NCBI GenBank assembly: GCA_029204225.1
Contig: CM055101.1
Coordinates: 60,967,340 to 61,031,339 of the forward strand
Direction: 5' to 3'
DNA from: Diphasiastrum complanatum
Lineage: Eukaryota > Streptophyta > Lycopodiopsida > Lycopodiales > Lycopodiaceae
Length of the DNA stretch: 64,000 nucleotides
Shown piece after piece: positions 1 to 10,469 of the stretch. The position numbers and the translations under genes are program-made. The first letter of the stretch is position 1. Each line of letters starts with the position of its first letter. The notes below the pieces were generated by a model. That model was not told the origin of the DNA. It was given only the letters and a program-made list of their open reading frames with translations, and made no database searches.

Positions 1-1590
1 TCCACCTTCCTCTCGAATAATCCGCTCAAGGCCATCAATATATAGTGCAAAGAGAGTAGGAGATAAGGGGCAGCCCTGCTTCACTCCAATGGTAGAATGG
101 ATCAGCGGGGACCAACCACTACCGTCCTTGAAACGCGCCCAAACTCGCTTATATAAAGTAATGATCGCGGCAATAGTCTCTTCTGTGAAGCAAAGTGAAG
201 ATAATCTCTGGAAAAGGAGATGTCTCGGAACTGAGTCAAAAGCTTTGCGGAAGTCCACAAAGCAACAATAAACTCTTTGTCTCTGATGTCGTGCCTCCTC
301 AGTCTCAGCAAAAGATCCAGTAACCGTCTATAAAATGGGACCATAAATCTTAGACAAAGTAATCGACCCAGGATTCGGTTGCTATGGGGGCCAAAGTCGA
401 AGAGGATCTGGTGAAATGTTTCCAGAAAAAGGAGGAGGAAGGGGAATCTAAAGAGTCGATGAACCTTTGGCAGAGTGATCGTAGGTATGCTATCTTCTTT
501 GTTCTGGTGGCTTTATGATACTTTTTCTAGTGTTGTTTGAGTGTTGTAGGGGAGTGTAATCTGGCATATACAACATGTTTGTGAAGAGAGCGACATTCTG
601 CATCATACCAGCGGTTGTGAACACGTCTATGAGATGATATCGTCTTGGTGGGGAAAGATGAGGACGCCGCAGATAAGAGGGATTTAGAGAGAAAAGTGGC
701 TTGTTGCTCAACTGATGCCGTGAAAGGGAAGTTAGTAAGTAGTTGAGACAAGGTTGTGGTGTAGTTTGCAAGTCCAGAGTGACTAAAAGGGACACGCTTG
801 TTAGTAGAAGAGGAGCGTGGAACTTTAGAAGACGGGGTTATGTGACCAAGTGAGAGGCGTAGGAGTGAGTGATCAAAAATGGTAGGAGATGTAATGGAGA
901 AATAAGAGATGTGAGGGATCAAAGCAGGTGATTCAATAAAATAGTCAACTACACTATGTCCTCCACCATGAGGATAATATGTAAACGCTGATGAGGAAGG
1001 CCACTGTGTGAGGCCATTCAGGATGGCAAGAGAATGTGTCTCCGCAAGAGTAATCTAAAGATGTAACTGAAGTGTGTGCATCCTGTGATACTCGATCAAG
1101 TTCCATATCTAGAGGATGAGGTGGATAAAGTCAGTATCTACATGAAATTCTGTTTGGAGCTAGTACGGGCGTTGAAATCTCCTGCTAATAAAATGTAGCT
1201 TTGTTGAGAAAAAACAGCAATATCATCTGAGAGTGCATGAAATGGGGCCCCACCAAATTCAGCAAACGCCGAAGTCTGTGGAGCAAAGTAACATACAGCC
1301 ATATAAACGTCCTGAGGTAATCTCAAACCAATAGTATGTAGCCATATATATCGAGCATATGGATCTTGCTTAACCATCTTAACTGCGGTGGCTCTGTATA
1401 CACAAGCTACTCCGCCAGATCCACGACAAGTTTTTCCTCTCACAAATGGGCGGAAAACAGAATGCCAAGGGTAATCCTGTATATGTGGAAGAGGATGATA
1501 TAAAGACTCATGGGTTTCAGCCAACAACAAAATGTCGCATTTGCTAATAAAATCAATGCGGATGATGATGATAAAAGACCATTGCAATTC
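1..1590 (-). pseudogene. LINE ORF2: AP-type endonuclease plus reverse transcriptase (partial)
   Basis: Endonuclease and RT of a LINE, which nick the target and prime reverse transcription from it. On the minus strand 1587-1138 shows LLLAETHES, then GGVACVYRA and ILLAGDFNAR, the usual EEP-fold endonuclease landmarks. In another frame at 1000-840 come VVDYFIESPAL and DHSLLRL, which close that domain. HNRWYDAECRSLH (about 600) is the usual linker motif before the RT. From 270 to 1 the RT reads CFVDFRKAFDSVPRH (motif A) and IGVKQGCPLSPTLFALYIDGLE-like residues (motif B). Motif C (xADD) lies outside the window. Frames change at least three times, so no intact protein is made. Confidence 0.85.
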
Positions 1591-1655
1591 CAGAAGCCAT
1601 GTCTCAAACTGGTAGGGGATCTCGGGCAGCTCCTAAACTCGAGAGCCCCAATTTC

Positions 1656-2338
1656 CTAGTGTGAGAGGAGGTCGAAAGATCTCGGTTTGCCATCGATAAA
1701 AACGACCCTTTGCCCTTTTCCTTTTGCTTCTTGAATAATCTTTGTCCTTGCTAACCGTTGGGTATTTGTCAAATCATCATCCATATAAATGAATGTGCCT
1801 TTGAGTTTTGTTCTAAGCCGAAGGGCTGCATTGCGGTGTTGAAGAGAGCGAAATTTGATAAAAAGAACGTTGTCATCAAATTTACTACGCCATTCCGTGT
1901 CAAAACCATCAACAACATGAGATAACTTGGAGACGAGTAAATCTGTAGCTTCGTCTATTGGTTTACCACCGTTGGCAATACCTCTTACTCTAATGTTAAG
2001 AGCCTTTTTAGCTCTTCGAGCTTGTTCATCCAAATTGTTATCCATCATAGAGAGGCTGAGATATGGGGGTGATTACCTTGTTTGAGAATCGATGTCGTTT
2101 CTTCAACCTATTTTGCAAGTGATGAGAGTTTGCTGCCCATATCATCCGGTTTGAAGAGTGCTGCCCATGTCTTTGTCTCTTCGACTTGTTTTTCCAAGCA
2201 AGATAATTTGTTGGAAGTTTCGTCCGAAAGAGGTACATGTTCTGCAATCCATTGCTTAAGATATACATTTTCTTGCTCAAGCTGCTCCACTCGTTCTTTG
2301 ACACCCACGAGATCCATAACCAACTTGCCATTCGCCAT
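1656..2338 (-). pseudogene. LINE ORF1 (coiled coil plus RNA-binding-like domain)
   Basis: Two minus-strand open stretches together look like a LINE ORF1 protein, which normally coats the element RNA. The upstream one (2338-2108, 76 aa) is heptad-like: EQLEQENVYLKQWI suggests a coiled coil. The second (2048-1656, 130 aa) starts MMDNNLDEQARRAKK, continues with KALNIRVRGI and ends with YMDDDLTNTQRLAR and VVFIDGKPRSF, an arrangement repeated in the related ORF1 at 3.1-3.5 kb. The two frames are separated by a stop or short gap near 2050-2100, so the protein is either broken or I misplaced a frameshift. The family assignment rests on motif pattern and on its position upstream of the endonuclease. 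Confidence 0.65.
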
Positions 2339-2639
2339 TTCAAAAAAGTGTAGTTGTTTCTTAAGGCCTAGGATTTCGTTGCGGATGAAACCGATATCAT
2401 AGGCATAAAGACTCTCAATAGGCTTGGATGGAGTGTAATCGACAGTGGACTGCTGATGCGTTTCTGTGATAGCAAGTGGATTGTCGGTGAAAATAGAGGG
2501 TGCACTAGTGATGCCTTCTAGTGCTGCTAGTGGTGTGGGATTGCTGTAGGTGAAATAGCATCCCCCTCCATCTTAGATGATGGATTAGGAGAAGAGGTGA
2601 ATAGAGGGGGGGGCGTAGGGGCACCCCCCCTTTTTTTTA

Positions 2640-2845
2640 GGCGCCATGTAGGTTCCCACAAGGTAGGGTCACCAAGTCAGCGCTAGCAGGACAACGCTAG
2701 GTCAAGAAAGATCATGGGAATGAGGGACAGCGTCAGGTTAGCGCCAGCAGGAGCCAGGTCAGCGTCAGCAGGAGCAGTACAAGTCAGCAGGGCAGGGCAG
2801 CGCGTAGGAGCAGAACAGGTTAGCAGGGTAGGACAGCGGAGCCAT
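2640..2845. repeat. Degenerate GTCAGCG/CAGCAGG short tandem repeat
   Basis: The stretch repeats variants of GTCAGCGCCAGCAGGAGC with point changes (GGTTAGCGCCAGCAGG, GGTCAGCGTCAGCAGG, AAGTCAGCAGGGCAGG, GGTTAGCAGGGTAGG). It is much more G/C rich than its surroundings and ends directly in the GA tract. The open frames across it are compositional artefacts. Confidence 0.7.
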
Positions 2846-2846
2846 C

Positions 2847-2847
<1 letters not shown>

Positions 2848-2910
<63 letters not shown>
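2848..2910. repeat. (GA)n microsatellite, about 60 bp
   Basis: Uninterrupted GA dinucleotides between the degenerate CAGCAGG repeat and the remnant of the second LINE. Arg-Glu and Ser-Leu frames through it are not genes. Confidence 0.97.
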
Positions 2911-2914
<4 letters not shown>

Positions 2915-3100
2915 TTTATTAACATCTTTTCCATGCCAAAAGGCATATAAGACGAACAAGTATCTCAGATAGAGTGGCACCAAGACGGAGCAATGCCGTC
3001 AAAACAACATAACTAAACTAAGAAGAGAATAATGTCCAGGATTATATGGTACGAAGACCATTTACAAATTCAACTGGGCATCTCTTCAGTGCTCTAACTC

Positions 3101-3558
3101 TCAATGTAACTCTGAACTCTCAACAATCTCAGATATCTCTTTAATAGCAAAAGGTTTAATATCTACAAATCGAATGATACCATCCTTGTAGATCCTCTTT
3201 CCATTTGTTAGAGCCTCCTGCTTTGCCTTTTTCTGTTCTTGAACCTGAATGAAGGTAAGGTCTTCATCCAAGTATATTGTGGTACCCCGCAATGTAAATC
3301 TCTTCCCTAGCACTTCACGACGACCAATTACAGATGCAAAGCATATGACAAGAGTGTCTGGATCCTTCTTAGGACGCCATGCAGAGTCCATATCTTTGTG
3401 GTGGTGTTGAAGATTTTCTTCAAGAAACTTCTTAGCTTCACCAACAGCATCATGGGATTTCGTAAGACCTCTGACCGGACATTAAGAGCCTTTTGTTCTT
3501 GCAAATGGCTTTCGGTGAACGTAGCTGAGATAAACGAAGATGGAGGTGGTAGAACAAC
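3101..3558 (-). pseudogene. Second LINE ORF1-like remnant
   Basis: Minus-strand coding remnant related to the ORF1 at 1.66-2.34 kb. Near 3510-3470 it has KALNVR, then after a frameshift RGLTKSHDAVGEAKKF, and in the main open frame (3391-3101, 96 aa) DTLVICFAS, TTIYLDEDLTFIQ and KRIYKDGIIRFVDI. These line up in order with KALNIRVRGI, NVLFIKFRS, TFIYMDDDLTNTQ and RVVFIDGKPRSFD of the first element. The match is clear but divergent, so this is a different LINE family member rather than a duplicate. It ends abruptly at about 3560, where an LTR-like segment begins. Confidence 0.65.
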
Positions 3559-4023
3559 TGTCATGCCCACGCTAGGGATCAGTAGACCAACAACCCTTAA
3601 GTTAATTGTGACTATAAGGGAATTGGGGCCCTTATGTGTAGAAGGTCATAATTAATGGTTGTAGGCCTAAACTCTTGATGGTGGATTTGTATGGGTCTAT
3701 CAGTGAGTCATTGGGGAACTAGATGATGTGGCCCAGATAGGCTGCAGAGGTGTCCAGTGAGGTGTCACAGTGCACTACTAGTGCATGGGCCTTGGAGGGT
3801 ATAAGTATACCTATTGGGCTCTCACTAGTGTATGCTTGATTTTGTGATTGGTAGCTACATGCTGTTGGAGTGATTCCTCTCTCCTCAGTGTGATTGATCC
3901 ATAGCTTGGGGGCTAGATCCGTTCGATCTAGGTTTGGTTGGGTTGGTTTGTCCACCATCCGTTCCCTCGTTTGTTGCTTGTATTGGCATGCTTAGGATAG
4001 TATCCTGTGGTTAGGACTTTATA
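3559..4023 (+). repeat. Candidate LTR
   Basis: The segment begins TGTCATGCCC and stops immediately before a primer-binding-site match at 4025, which is the layout of a 5' LTR in + orientation. The right end (GACTTTATAA) is not a clean CA, so the boundary may be off by some bases. Part of it (about 3840-3965) recurs as an inverted, diverged copy at 34973-35090. No coding content is claimed; the 79-aa minus frame here is an antisense reading. Confidence 0.5.
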
Positions 4024-4024
4024 A

Positions 4025-4036
4025 TGGTATCAGAGC
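4025..4036 (+). promoter_or_regulatory. Primer-binding site of an LTR retrotransposon (iMet type)
   Basis: TGGTATCAGAGC is complementary to the 3' end of plant initiator methionine tRNA, the commonest primer of plant Ty1/copia and many Ty3/gypsy elements. It sits just after the candidate LTR. Confidence 0.8.
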
Positions 4037-4955
4037 CATTCTAAGCACGAATCGCCATTGAAAGTGCTAGGGAGAATCTCGACGTTTTTTCGAAAAGTGA
4101 AGGAATTTCTGATCGTTCTTCCCGTTGATATACTTTTTTGAAGTGTAATCGTTTGTGGTAAGTGCACTACCAGGATCACATTCGGTTCGATTTTCAAGCA
4201 TTTCGGATTGGTTTTTAGGAAGTAATTCCGGTTTTAATTCCATTGTTGCTGATTGCTTTATTGTTTGCACTTTTATGAAGCAACAGTTTCTTTAGAGGCT
4301 ATGCTGGATTTTTTCCCTTATAGCTCCTTGTTCTTGCAATAGTGGTTTATGAAATTTTGGATGTTGTCTATTGCTTTTTGTGGAACCGGTTTTGCTTTAT
4401 AATCGGTGAGAAAGGCAAGAATAGATGCAGAAATGGACTAACCACTTGCTGTGAGTGTTGGTGATTTATTTACAGGTTTGCATGGCGATTTTTTATGGAG
4501 TTATAGGTTCATGTTGCATTTTCCGGGGAACTAACTATGTGCTGCAGGTTTAGGAGCCAAGTAAAGCCATTCTTGAATGGTTTGGTTCACAGCAAATCCT
4601 ATTCTGTCGAATAGGGAAGGCCTGCCAAGATTAGTTTCAGATCAAATTTGGGCAGCATCTACCCTGTTTCTCAGATATAAAGAATTCTAGAAATGCTAAA
4701 CTGTTATGAAGGCAAAGTAACTGCTAAAACGCCCTTAATACTTTTGTTCATCTGCAAAAACAGCAGAAGGATAAGCCTAAAGCTTCCTCCATTCAACTGA
4801 ATAAACAAACTGTGAATTAATGGCAGATTTAGCTGCCAATAATGCGCCTATCTGCACCCTCCAAGAGCGCCCAGTATGCACACAAAACCTGCAGATATGT
4901 TGGTGAAGGAAGGAGGCAGTATTGGCGCGCTTCCTGTAGCCTCTTTTGCCGCCAT

Positions 4956-4990
<35 letters not shown>

Positions 4991-5153
4991 GGCTTCCTAC
5001 CGCGTTCAGGGCCTTTTTTTTTCTCTTTGTTTGGGTTAGTGGTGAGGCCCGAGGATGGGGAGTGAACGCGTGGAAGGGAGAGGGGGGGGGGGGGAGAGTA
5101 GTTACTTTAAGTTTTTTTATGTAAACTTTTTGTTGTGCATGGTAGGTGTAAAA

Positions 5154-5184
<31 letters not shown>

Positions 5185-5574
5185 CGCTTGGTTCTAGATG
5201 AGTAATAGATTTTTTTTCCGCAATTGTGTTTTTGTTGTTTTCCCATGGGTATTTCTAACTCATATTGGACTACGTAAATATGGATGCAGTAGATTTGTAA
5301 TAGCTTGAGATGGTTTTAATTAGATTTTGACGACATTATATGGTTATGTTTCGTTTTTAGTTGCTTAAGTCAAAGTTGCAAAATTCATTGGTATAATTTA
5401 ATAAGCACATGGGTCTATTAAAAACTGTGTTTTTTGGACGTTGTCTTATTAACGATCATTATATTCGTAATGAAATTAAACTGAACGAAATTTTTTTAAT
5501 TTTTCAATTTTACTTGCAATGGACAAAGACCTTCGACTCTAATAAATTATTGTAATAAGCAATGCGATAACCAA
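4037..5574. other. Noncoding spacer or retroelement leader with simple repeats
   Basis: No supported gene. It includes a (CT)n tract at about 4959-4989 and runs of G at about 5083-5095 and 5153-5184. Proline- and Arg-Glu-rich frames on both strands come from these tracts. Position suggests a leader of the LTR element primed at 4025, but the gag remnant that follows could belong to another element. Confidence 0.6.
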
Positions 5575-6200
5575 ATGCAAAACCTTTTTAACCAATTACA
5601 AGCTATCACCTCAACTATTTGGGCTACCAACCGGAAGTATTTTCCGGCGATAAAAAATTCAAGCGCCCGGAAGTTGTTGAGGACTAGGTTAATCGTTGGT
5701 CAAGCTATTTTAGCTTGCACAATGTCCCAGAGGATAAGCGGATATCCTCGGTTCTATTGTTTCTGGAAGGCAAGGTGGCCTCATGGAGGGAACTTTCCAC
5801 GAAACCGGTGACTTGGGCTGGATTCCTAGCGGAATTTCGTAAAGCTTTCATCACGATAGACGATTCTGAGTTATATATCTGTTTCATTAACTGCAAGATG
5901 GGCAACCGAGAACTGGACGCTTATGTCCAAGAGTTCTTGGATTCTTTGGCCAAGGTGCCACTATTTGATAGGAAGTTGGCACAGTGGCAGAGTTCATCTC
6001 AGGACTGCCAACCGACTATCAAAACGAGTGTTAACAGAATATCCTCCGTTCATTGGAAGATGCTATCCGTGTGGCCAAGGCCTATGATAGCACCGTTGTT
6101 GCCTCGCGAAAAAGCGCGCCTGTCACACTGTTGCGTCGATTGCCTTCCCTATAATTTTTTTCATCATGTGAGGGCCAAGCGACAAAAATACCTATTATGA
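5575..6200 (+). pseudogene. Ty3/gypsy-type gag (Retrotrans_gag domain), broken
   Basis: Gag is the structural protein of the retrotransposon particle. The 161-aa frame from 5715 has DKRISSVLLFLEGKVASW, then FLAEFRKAFI, CKMGNRELDAYVQEF and DSLAKVPLFD, the conserved helices of the Retrotrans_gag domain. The same frame is visible upstream at about 5665-5715 (RPEVVED, then a TAG, then VNRWSSYFSLHNV), so a stop codon splits the domain. After about 6000 the frame loses similarity. No zinc knuckle, protease or RT follows before the LINE remnant at 6.4 kb. Confidence 0.75.
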
Positions 6201-6399
6201 TGAGGAATATCACAATCTACATCTCCTTGTGTTGAAAGCCGACCATACGACATCCCCTCTTTTGAAAGGTCTCCGAAAAAGATACAGGTCTACTTGTTGT
6301 AAGAAATTCGCTACCTATGAACACTTATAGAGCAAGAGACTTGATTTTTTGTGTAGGTCATCCTCGAGCTCTTTCTCGTGTGATATCTTCCATGTGTTG

Positions 6400-7135
6400 C
6401 CCCCCAACCCCCCTTTCCCCCACAAGAGCTCTACTCCTGGACCCAATACGTTACTTCTCTTTCCATGATATGAACTACTCCCATCACCATGTTGGCCAGA
6501 CTTATTGACCTGAATATGTTCCCACCCCAGATGGTTCAAGATGCCAGTAGCTAGAGATGTAGACAACCTAGGATCTAAGTTGCTAATTCGTGTTGCATAC
6601 ATAGCAGCCTCATCTTTTGTTGCCAATGTCCTGAACTTTGTAGTCATATCGGGCTTCTCTACCTCATGGTGCACTAATGCTATATATTTGATACACAAGC
6701 TGGGTGACTTGACAAAACTAGCATACTATCATGATTGGGCATGCTATAGCCAAGTAGTGAGGCAGAGACCAAGGGATTGCATGCTTTGGGACAAGAAGAA
6801 TTCATACCACAACATTCTACATTTGACATATCTTTACTGTCAAGCTATTATAGAGGAGGTCAGATTCAAGAAAGATAGTGTTGCTTTGCTGACTTTAGGC
6901 GTGCCTTTGATTTAGTGACAAGACACCTTCTCATCCAATGATTGAAAGTTCTCTCCATTTTCCGTTACATACAATACTCAAAATCATGGCATTGTATGAG
7001 TATCTTCTCGGATGTTTCAGAGTGAGGTTTGGCATATTTGAATTGGTTTCTAGCACCATTGGGGTGAAGTAGGGATGTTCTCTCTCCCCTACTCTCTTGG
7101 TCTATACTTTGAAGAGCTGGAATCCATTGGGCACA
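6400..7135 (+). pseudogene. LINE reverse transcriptase remnant
   Basis: Plus-strand reading gives pieces of the same LINE RT type as at 1-350. Around 6420-6480 there is QELYSWTQYV, at 6650-6720 STSWCTNAIYLIHKLGD, at about 6895-6950 a degenerate DL-RHLL segment, at about 7015 GCFRVRFGI, and at 7050-7090 STIGVK-stop-GCSLSPTL. The last is motif B with a TAG where the intact LINE has CAG (Gln). Frames shift repeatedly. The element is inactive and has lost everything after motif B. Confidence 0.75.
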
Positions 7136-7761
7136 AATCCCTATAGAGGTAGTGCACTACAACTTGAGGAAAAATGGTTTCCAAAGAGGCTTAAGAAGCT
7201 GTCTCATTCAGGTCATCATACCATAAGTTAGAATGCAAACCAAATCTGCATAAAAGAACATTACTTTTCATCATGACGCTAGGCAAGAGACATGTAGATG
7301 TAGATCGTTGATTATCATTCACAGAAATACCTGTAGAAGCTTCAAGAATCAGTGCAAATGTGTAATCTTCCACAAACATCTGTCCAGCAAAGATGAGAGG
7401 TATACTAGCAGTAGCTAGTCGTTGTAGAGAGGGAGAGAAGAAGAAAAAGCAATGCTGCAAAAAGAGAGGAGTGGAAACATGCTGTCCCTGTAGCATTTTA
7501 ATAGTTTTCTAAGGCCATCATGGGGCACTTAACTGCTTGTAATGCATATCGTCAGATCTTAGCCCTAACAGGTGGAACAATCCTTATCGTTAATAAGAAG
7601 CTTGTTGAGCAAGCCTTTGCAAATTTCGAAAAGCCCCCCCTCCATGTATAAGGTAAGAAAGAATGTAAGAAAGTATTCTTATATTTAGAACAAAACTGGC
7701 ACAAATATGAACGACGTTCCTGCTCTTATGCACAGAAGTATGGCTAGGAGAAATATGCATT

Positions 7762-7805
<44 letters not shown>

Positions 7806-7852
7806 GCAGTTAGCCAGGTATCTCAGAGGGGCAGTTAGCACCCCTGGGAATG
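7136..7852. repeat. Spacer with (GA)n microsatellite at 7764-7803
   Basis: No gene recognised. A 40-bp GA tract lies next to the 3' side of the Penelope-like element that begins (on the minus strand) above 7853. A 101-aa minus frame at 7191-7496 has no recognisable motif and is left out. Confidence 0.8.
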
Positions 7853-8247
7853 CTAACTGCCCACCAAGAGAAAATTAGCATTAACCGGTAATTCATACAT
7901 CAGTCCAGGAAAAACATTGTGAGTAAAAATATCATTAACAATCTCACATAACGTCCCCCTCATGAAACCGTCCTTTTGAAAGGCATTGACGAGGTTGTGT
8001 ACTTCCCTAATAAATGTATCCTGGTTGCTACAACAATACATGGCGGCTATAACTTGGGAAATGATAACCCTGTAGGAGTTGAAAATGGGCCTGTTTGATG
8101 CAAGATGTATATACTAGAGGAACGTAAAGTTCAACTCTCTTCTCTTGTCATATTTAGTCATATAAAAAGTCTCAAAGATAGGGTCAAAAATAGCAGTAAT
8201 GCTCAAAAAATTCACCGTATTTTCCTTAGTACCTTCATTCTTGATAC
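7853..8247 (-). pseudogene. PLE post-RT region (thumb and beyond)
   Basis: Minus frame with NTVNFLSITAIF, FETFYMTKYDKRRELNF, one TAG, IHLASNRPIFNSYR, then CSNQDTFIREVHNLV and FQKDGFM. This corresponds to the N-FLD-x-I / Y-x-K / S-N-x-P / S-N-x-x-x-x-I-R-E series found after RT motif C in PLEs. It ends at a stop near 7853, before the GA tract at 7764-7803. A GIY-YIG domain, if present in this family, should follow here and is not visible. Confidence 0.65.
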
Positions 8248-9039
8248 TCAGGTATTCAGGTGGTTACCTTCGACGCCTGGTTGATCTTTTTCTAAAAACA
8301 ACAAAGACCTAGAATTCTTAATGAAGCAAATGTCGTCTATGTATCGAAAAGTATACTGGAAAGAGTGCAGATATTCCAATTCCTTAAGTCTAGCTAATCG
8401 CTTCATAATTTGTAACTCATAGTAGGACAAATACCAATTACACCATGTAGAGATCAGGAAAACCCCATAGGTATCCCACAGACTTGTGTCCAAGTCTTGT
8501 TACCAAGTCTGATGATACAATTATCAATCAACAAATCGTTCCACTGGCATAATTGTGTATCAATACAAGTCCATTTTTCTGTAAGTCTGTTTACCCATTT
8601 CCATATTGAATTCATTGGAACAAGGTTTCCATTTGTATGTAAGCAACTCTTTTTTGACATATTTGAAGGCGTACATAATTAATTTATGCATTATAGTCTT
8701 TAGACCATTTTGGCCATTGAGAGGAATGTTCTCATAACACTTAGAAATGTCAGTAGACCACATAGACGTGATCTTTTTGGCACATTAAGGTGAAAGTCCG
8801 TCGATGAGTTGCACTGCTAGAATAGGTTAGTATCCACATTTAGGATGCTCTGGTACATATTTGCCTTAAGGCCTGCTCCCTCCATGGAGGAGTGGAGTTA
8901 GCATACCAAGAGCTCATGTCAAAAATGTGGCTACCTTAGAAAAATAGCAGTCATGTGCATTAGTAATCCATTTGAAAGTATTCTTATGTGCTTTAAAAGT
9001 GCACAGAAGGAATGGTAATTCTTCTTTTCGGAGTAAAAT
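8248..9039 (-). pseudogene. PLE reverse transcriptase palm/fingers
   Basis: RNA-dependent DNA polymerase core. On the minus strand about 8990-8930 reads AHKNTFKWITNAHDCYFSK. At 8763-8700 motif A, STDISKCYENIPLNG, carries the first catalytic Asp. At 8660-8454 a second frame runs to GIPMGFS (motif B). After a frameshift 8455-8340 gives WCNWYLSYYELQIMKRLARL and FRYIDDICFI, with the two Asp of motif C intact. The catalytic residues therefore survive although the frame is broken at least three times. GIPMGFS followed by WCN-YL-YE and RYIDDIC is the combination I associate with the endonuclease-lacking PLE branch. Confidence 0.75.
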
Positions 9040-10000
9040 TTATGGTATACTCTTCGTATAGGTATGTCTTATAACTTCTATTGAGTTACTGATAGTATTG
9101 TCTTTCTCATTTGGGTAAGGGATAGAGTCGGGACTAGAAAGGCTTTCTAAAGCCAGCTTTTTAACAAAATGAATACACATGAAGCAAGGATTGTGCTGAG
9201 CTTTATCGCCTCCATTAATATATAATATATATAGGTGTGATGTAATCCAATTTCGTTCATTAATAGCACCTTTTAGCCAGGAACTAGATAAGCATAATCC
9301 ATGTAGCCATTTGGTTTTCTTTAAGAAGTTAATAACAATAGCTTTACAAAGATGGGCATGTTCAGTAATCATCTCAACATCGACGTTTTGATTAATGGGT
9401 AACGATTTAGCTAACTTCAACCACCCATGATAAAGTTCGGTGACCACTTCATTTATGTTAGATTGTCGAATAGGAATGTGATTAAGCCCCTTATTCAAAT
9501 CCTTTCTTCAAATCTTATTGCTAATGATCTTGCTAGCCATAGAAACTACATGCCCAAACCCTATAGAAACAAATCCTTTGAAGTGATTGCTAGTCGAATA
9601 GATACAAGAAGAAAAATCATCGACATCAAATTCACAAAAACCCTGGAAGGCTTTGTACCATTCATGCTTAATATGCGGGAAATAAGTCCATCCAAAAACA
9701 ATGTGCTCAAAAGAGTCTTCAATAGAACCAAATATATGTAGTAAAGTCTCGGCATAACATTTATTCTCTCAAAACTGTAGTAATGTAAATGCAAGAAAGT
9801 CTTCCCTTTGTGACTTCAATCTCAAAATGACCTCTAGTTTTGGTGTAAGTTTGTTCAAAAGGACATCTCGAGGGAATCTATTCATTTTGATAACAACATC
9901 GAAAGCAGTGGGAGTATCAAAGGCCGGATTTTTATGTAGAGCAGCTAGCTTGCAAGCTTGGACTTCAGAATCGGTCAAATGGGCAAGAGTGATCCACAAT
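9040..10000 (-). pseudogene. PLE N-terminal region
   Basis: Minus frame from 9999: a 76-aa open stretch (MWITLAHLTDSEV...) stops at about 9769. The same frame continues through HIFGSIEDSFEHIVFGW and FPHIKHEWYKAF, then a TGA at about 9510, then NKGLNHIPIRQSNINEV and ELYHGWLKLAKSLP. Lengths and order match the region that precedes the RT palm in PLEs, where an NKGLxF/I-P motif is characteristic. At about 9190-9130 NPCFMCIHFVKKLAL and SLSSPDSIPY follow. At least two in-frame stops break it. An additional 70-aa minus frame at 10212-10000 lies upstream and may or may not belong. Confidence 0.6.
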
Positions 10001-10020
10001 TATATTGGAATAGGTGCAAG

Positions 10021-10469
10021 AAAGTTTACAGAAGGAAGACTCCATAATTTGAAAGCAGTTTTGGCAGATTTGAACTCAATGGTATGACTGGGGACCAAAG
10101 GTACTTGGCAACTTTTAGCTTGGCAGAACTCGAAAGAGGATTGGTTGTCTACCTCACATATTTCTTGGGAAAAGGACTCCAATGAGAGGCACTTTCTGTC
10201 AGAATTTGTCATACAAATTCTAGATGGAGTTTACTAGTCCTACTAGCACTCACATAAACCAAGCATAGAGATTAAAGAGAATTTCAATGGGGGCTACTGT
10301 TGGGTGTAAGTCTAGGCTACGTTGTTGATGTTGTTGAGGAGGTCGTCGATGAGAGGTGAGCTCTCATGACAGTGGGAAATTGAGAGTGATGCACCCTATG
10401 TCAAGGAGTGTCATCCTTGTCACTATCATTTGTCTCTTGGTCAATCTGTGGTCTTCTACGACAGAAAGA
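10021..10469. other. Spacer between PLE and LINE remnants
   Basis: About 450 bp. A 70-aa minus frame (10212-10000) could be the very N-terminus of the PLE; otherwise nothing is recognised. Confidence 0.5.

Larger units (their letters stand above)
1..2343 (-). mobile_element. LINE (L1-like non-LTR retrotransposon), 3' part outside the window
   Basis: Read on the minus strand this is a two-ORF LINE: ORF1 at about 2338-1656, an endonuclease domain at about 1587-870, a linker, and the first half of the reverse transcriptase running off the left end of the window. The order ORF1-EN-RT is the L1 order. The reading frame is broken in several places between 350 and 1140, so the copy looks dead. Upstream (2344-2850) there is no ORF, only G/C-rich degenerate repeat and a GA microsatellite. 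Confidence 0.85.
7853..10020 (-). mobile_element. Penelope-like retroelement (PLE), degenerate
   Basis: A minus-strand reverse-transcriptase element of about 2.1 kb whose motif set is that of Penelope-like elements, not of LINEs or LTR elements. In order: an N-terminal region with NKGLNHIPI, then NPCFMC, AHKNTFKWITNAHD, STDISKCYENIPL (motif A), GIPMGFS (motif B), WCNWYLSYYE, FRYIDDICFI (motif C), VNFLSITAIF, and a post-RT segment with NRPIFNSYR and CSNQDTFIREV. Stops and frameshifts occur between most blocks. No GIY-YIG endonuclease was seen at either end, which would fit endonuclease-deficient PLEs (Athena/Coprina type), but decay or truncation could equally explain its absence. Confidence 0.75.

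Noticed and set aside
5085-5184. Poly-proline/poly-glycine frames
   Set aside because: Translation of runs of G; no protein.
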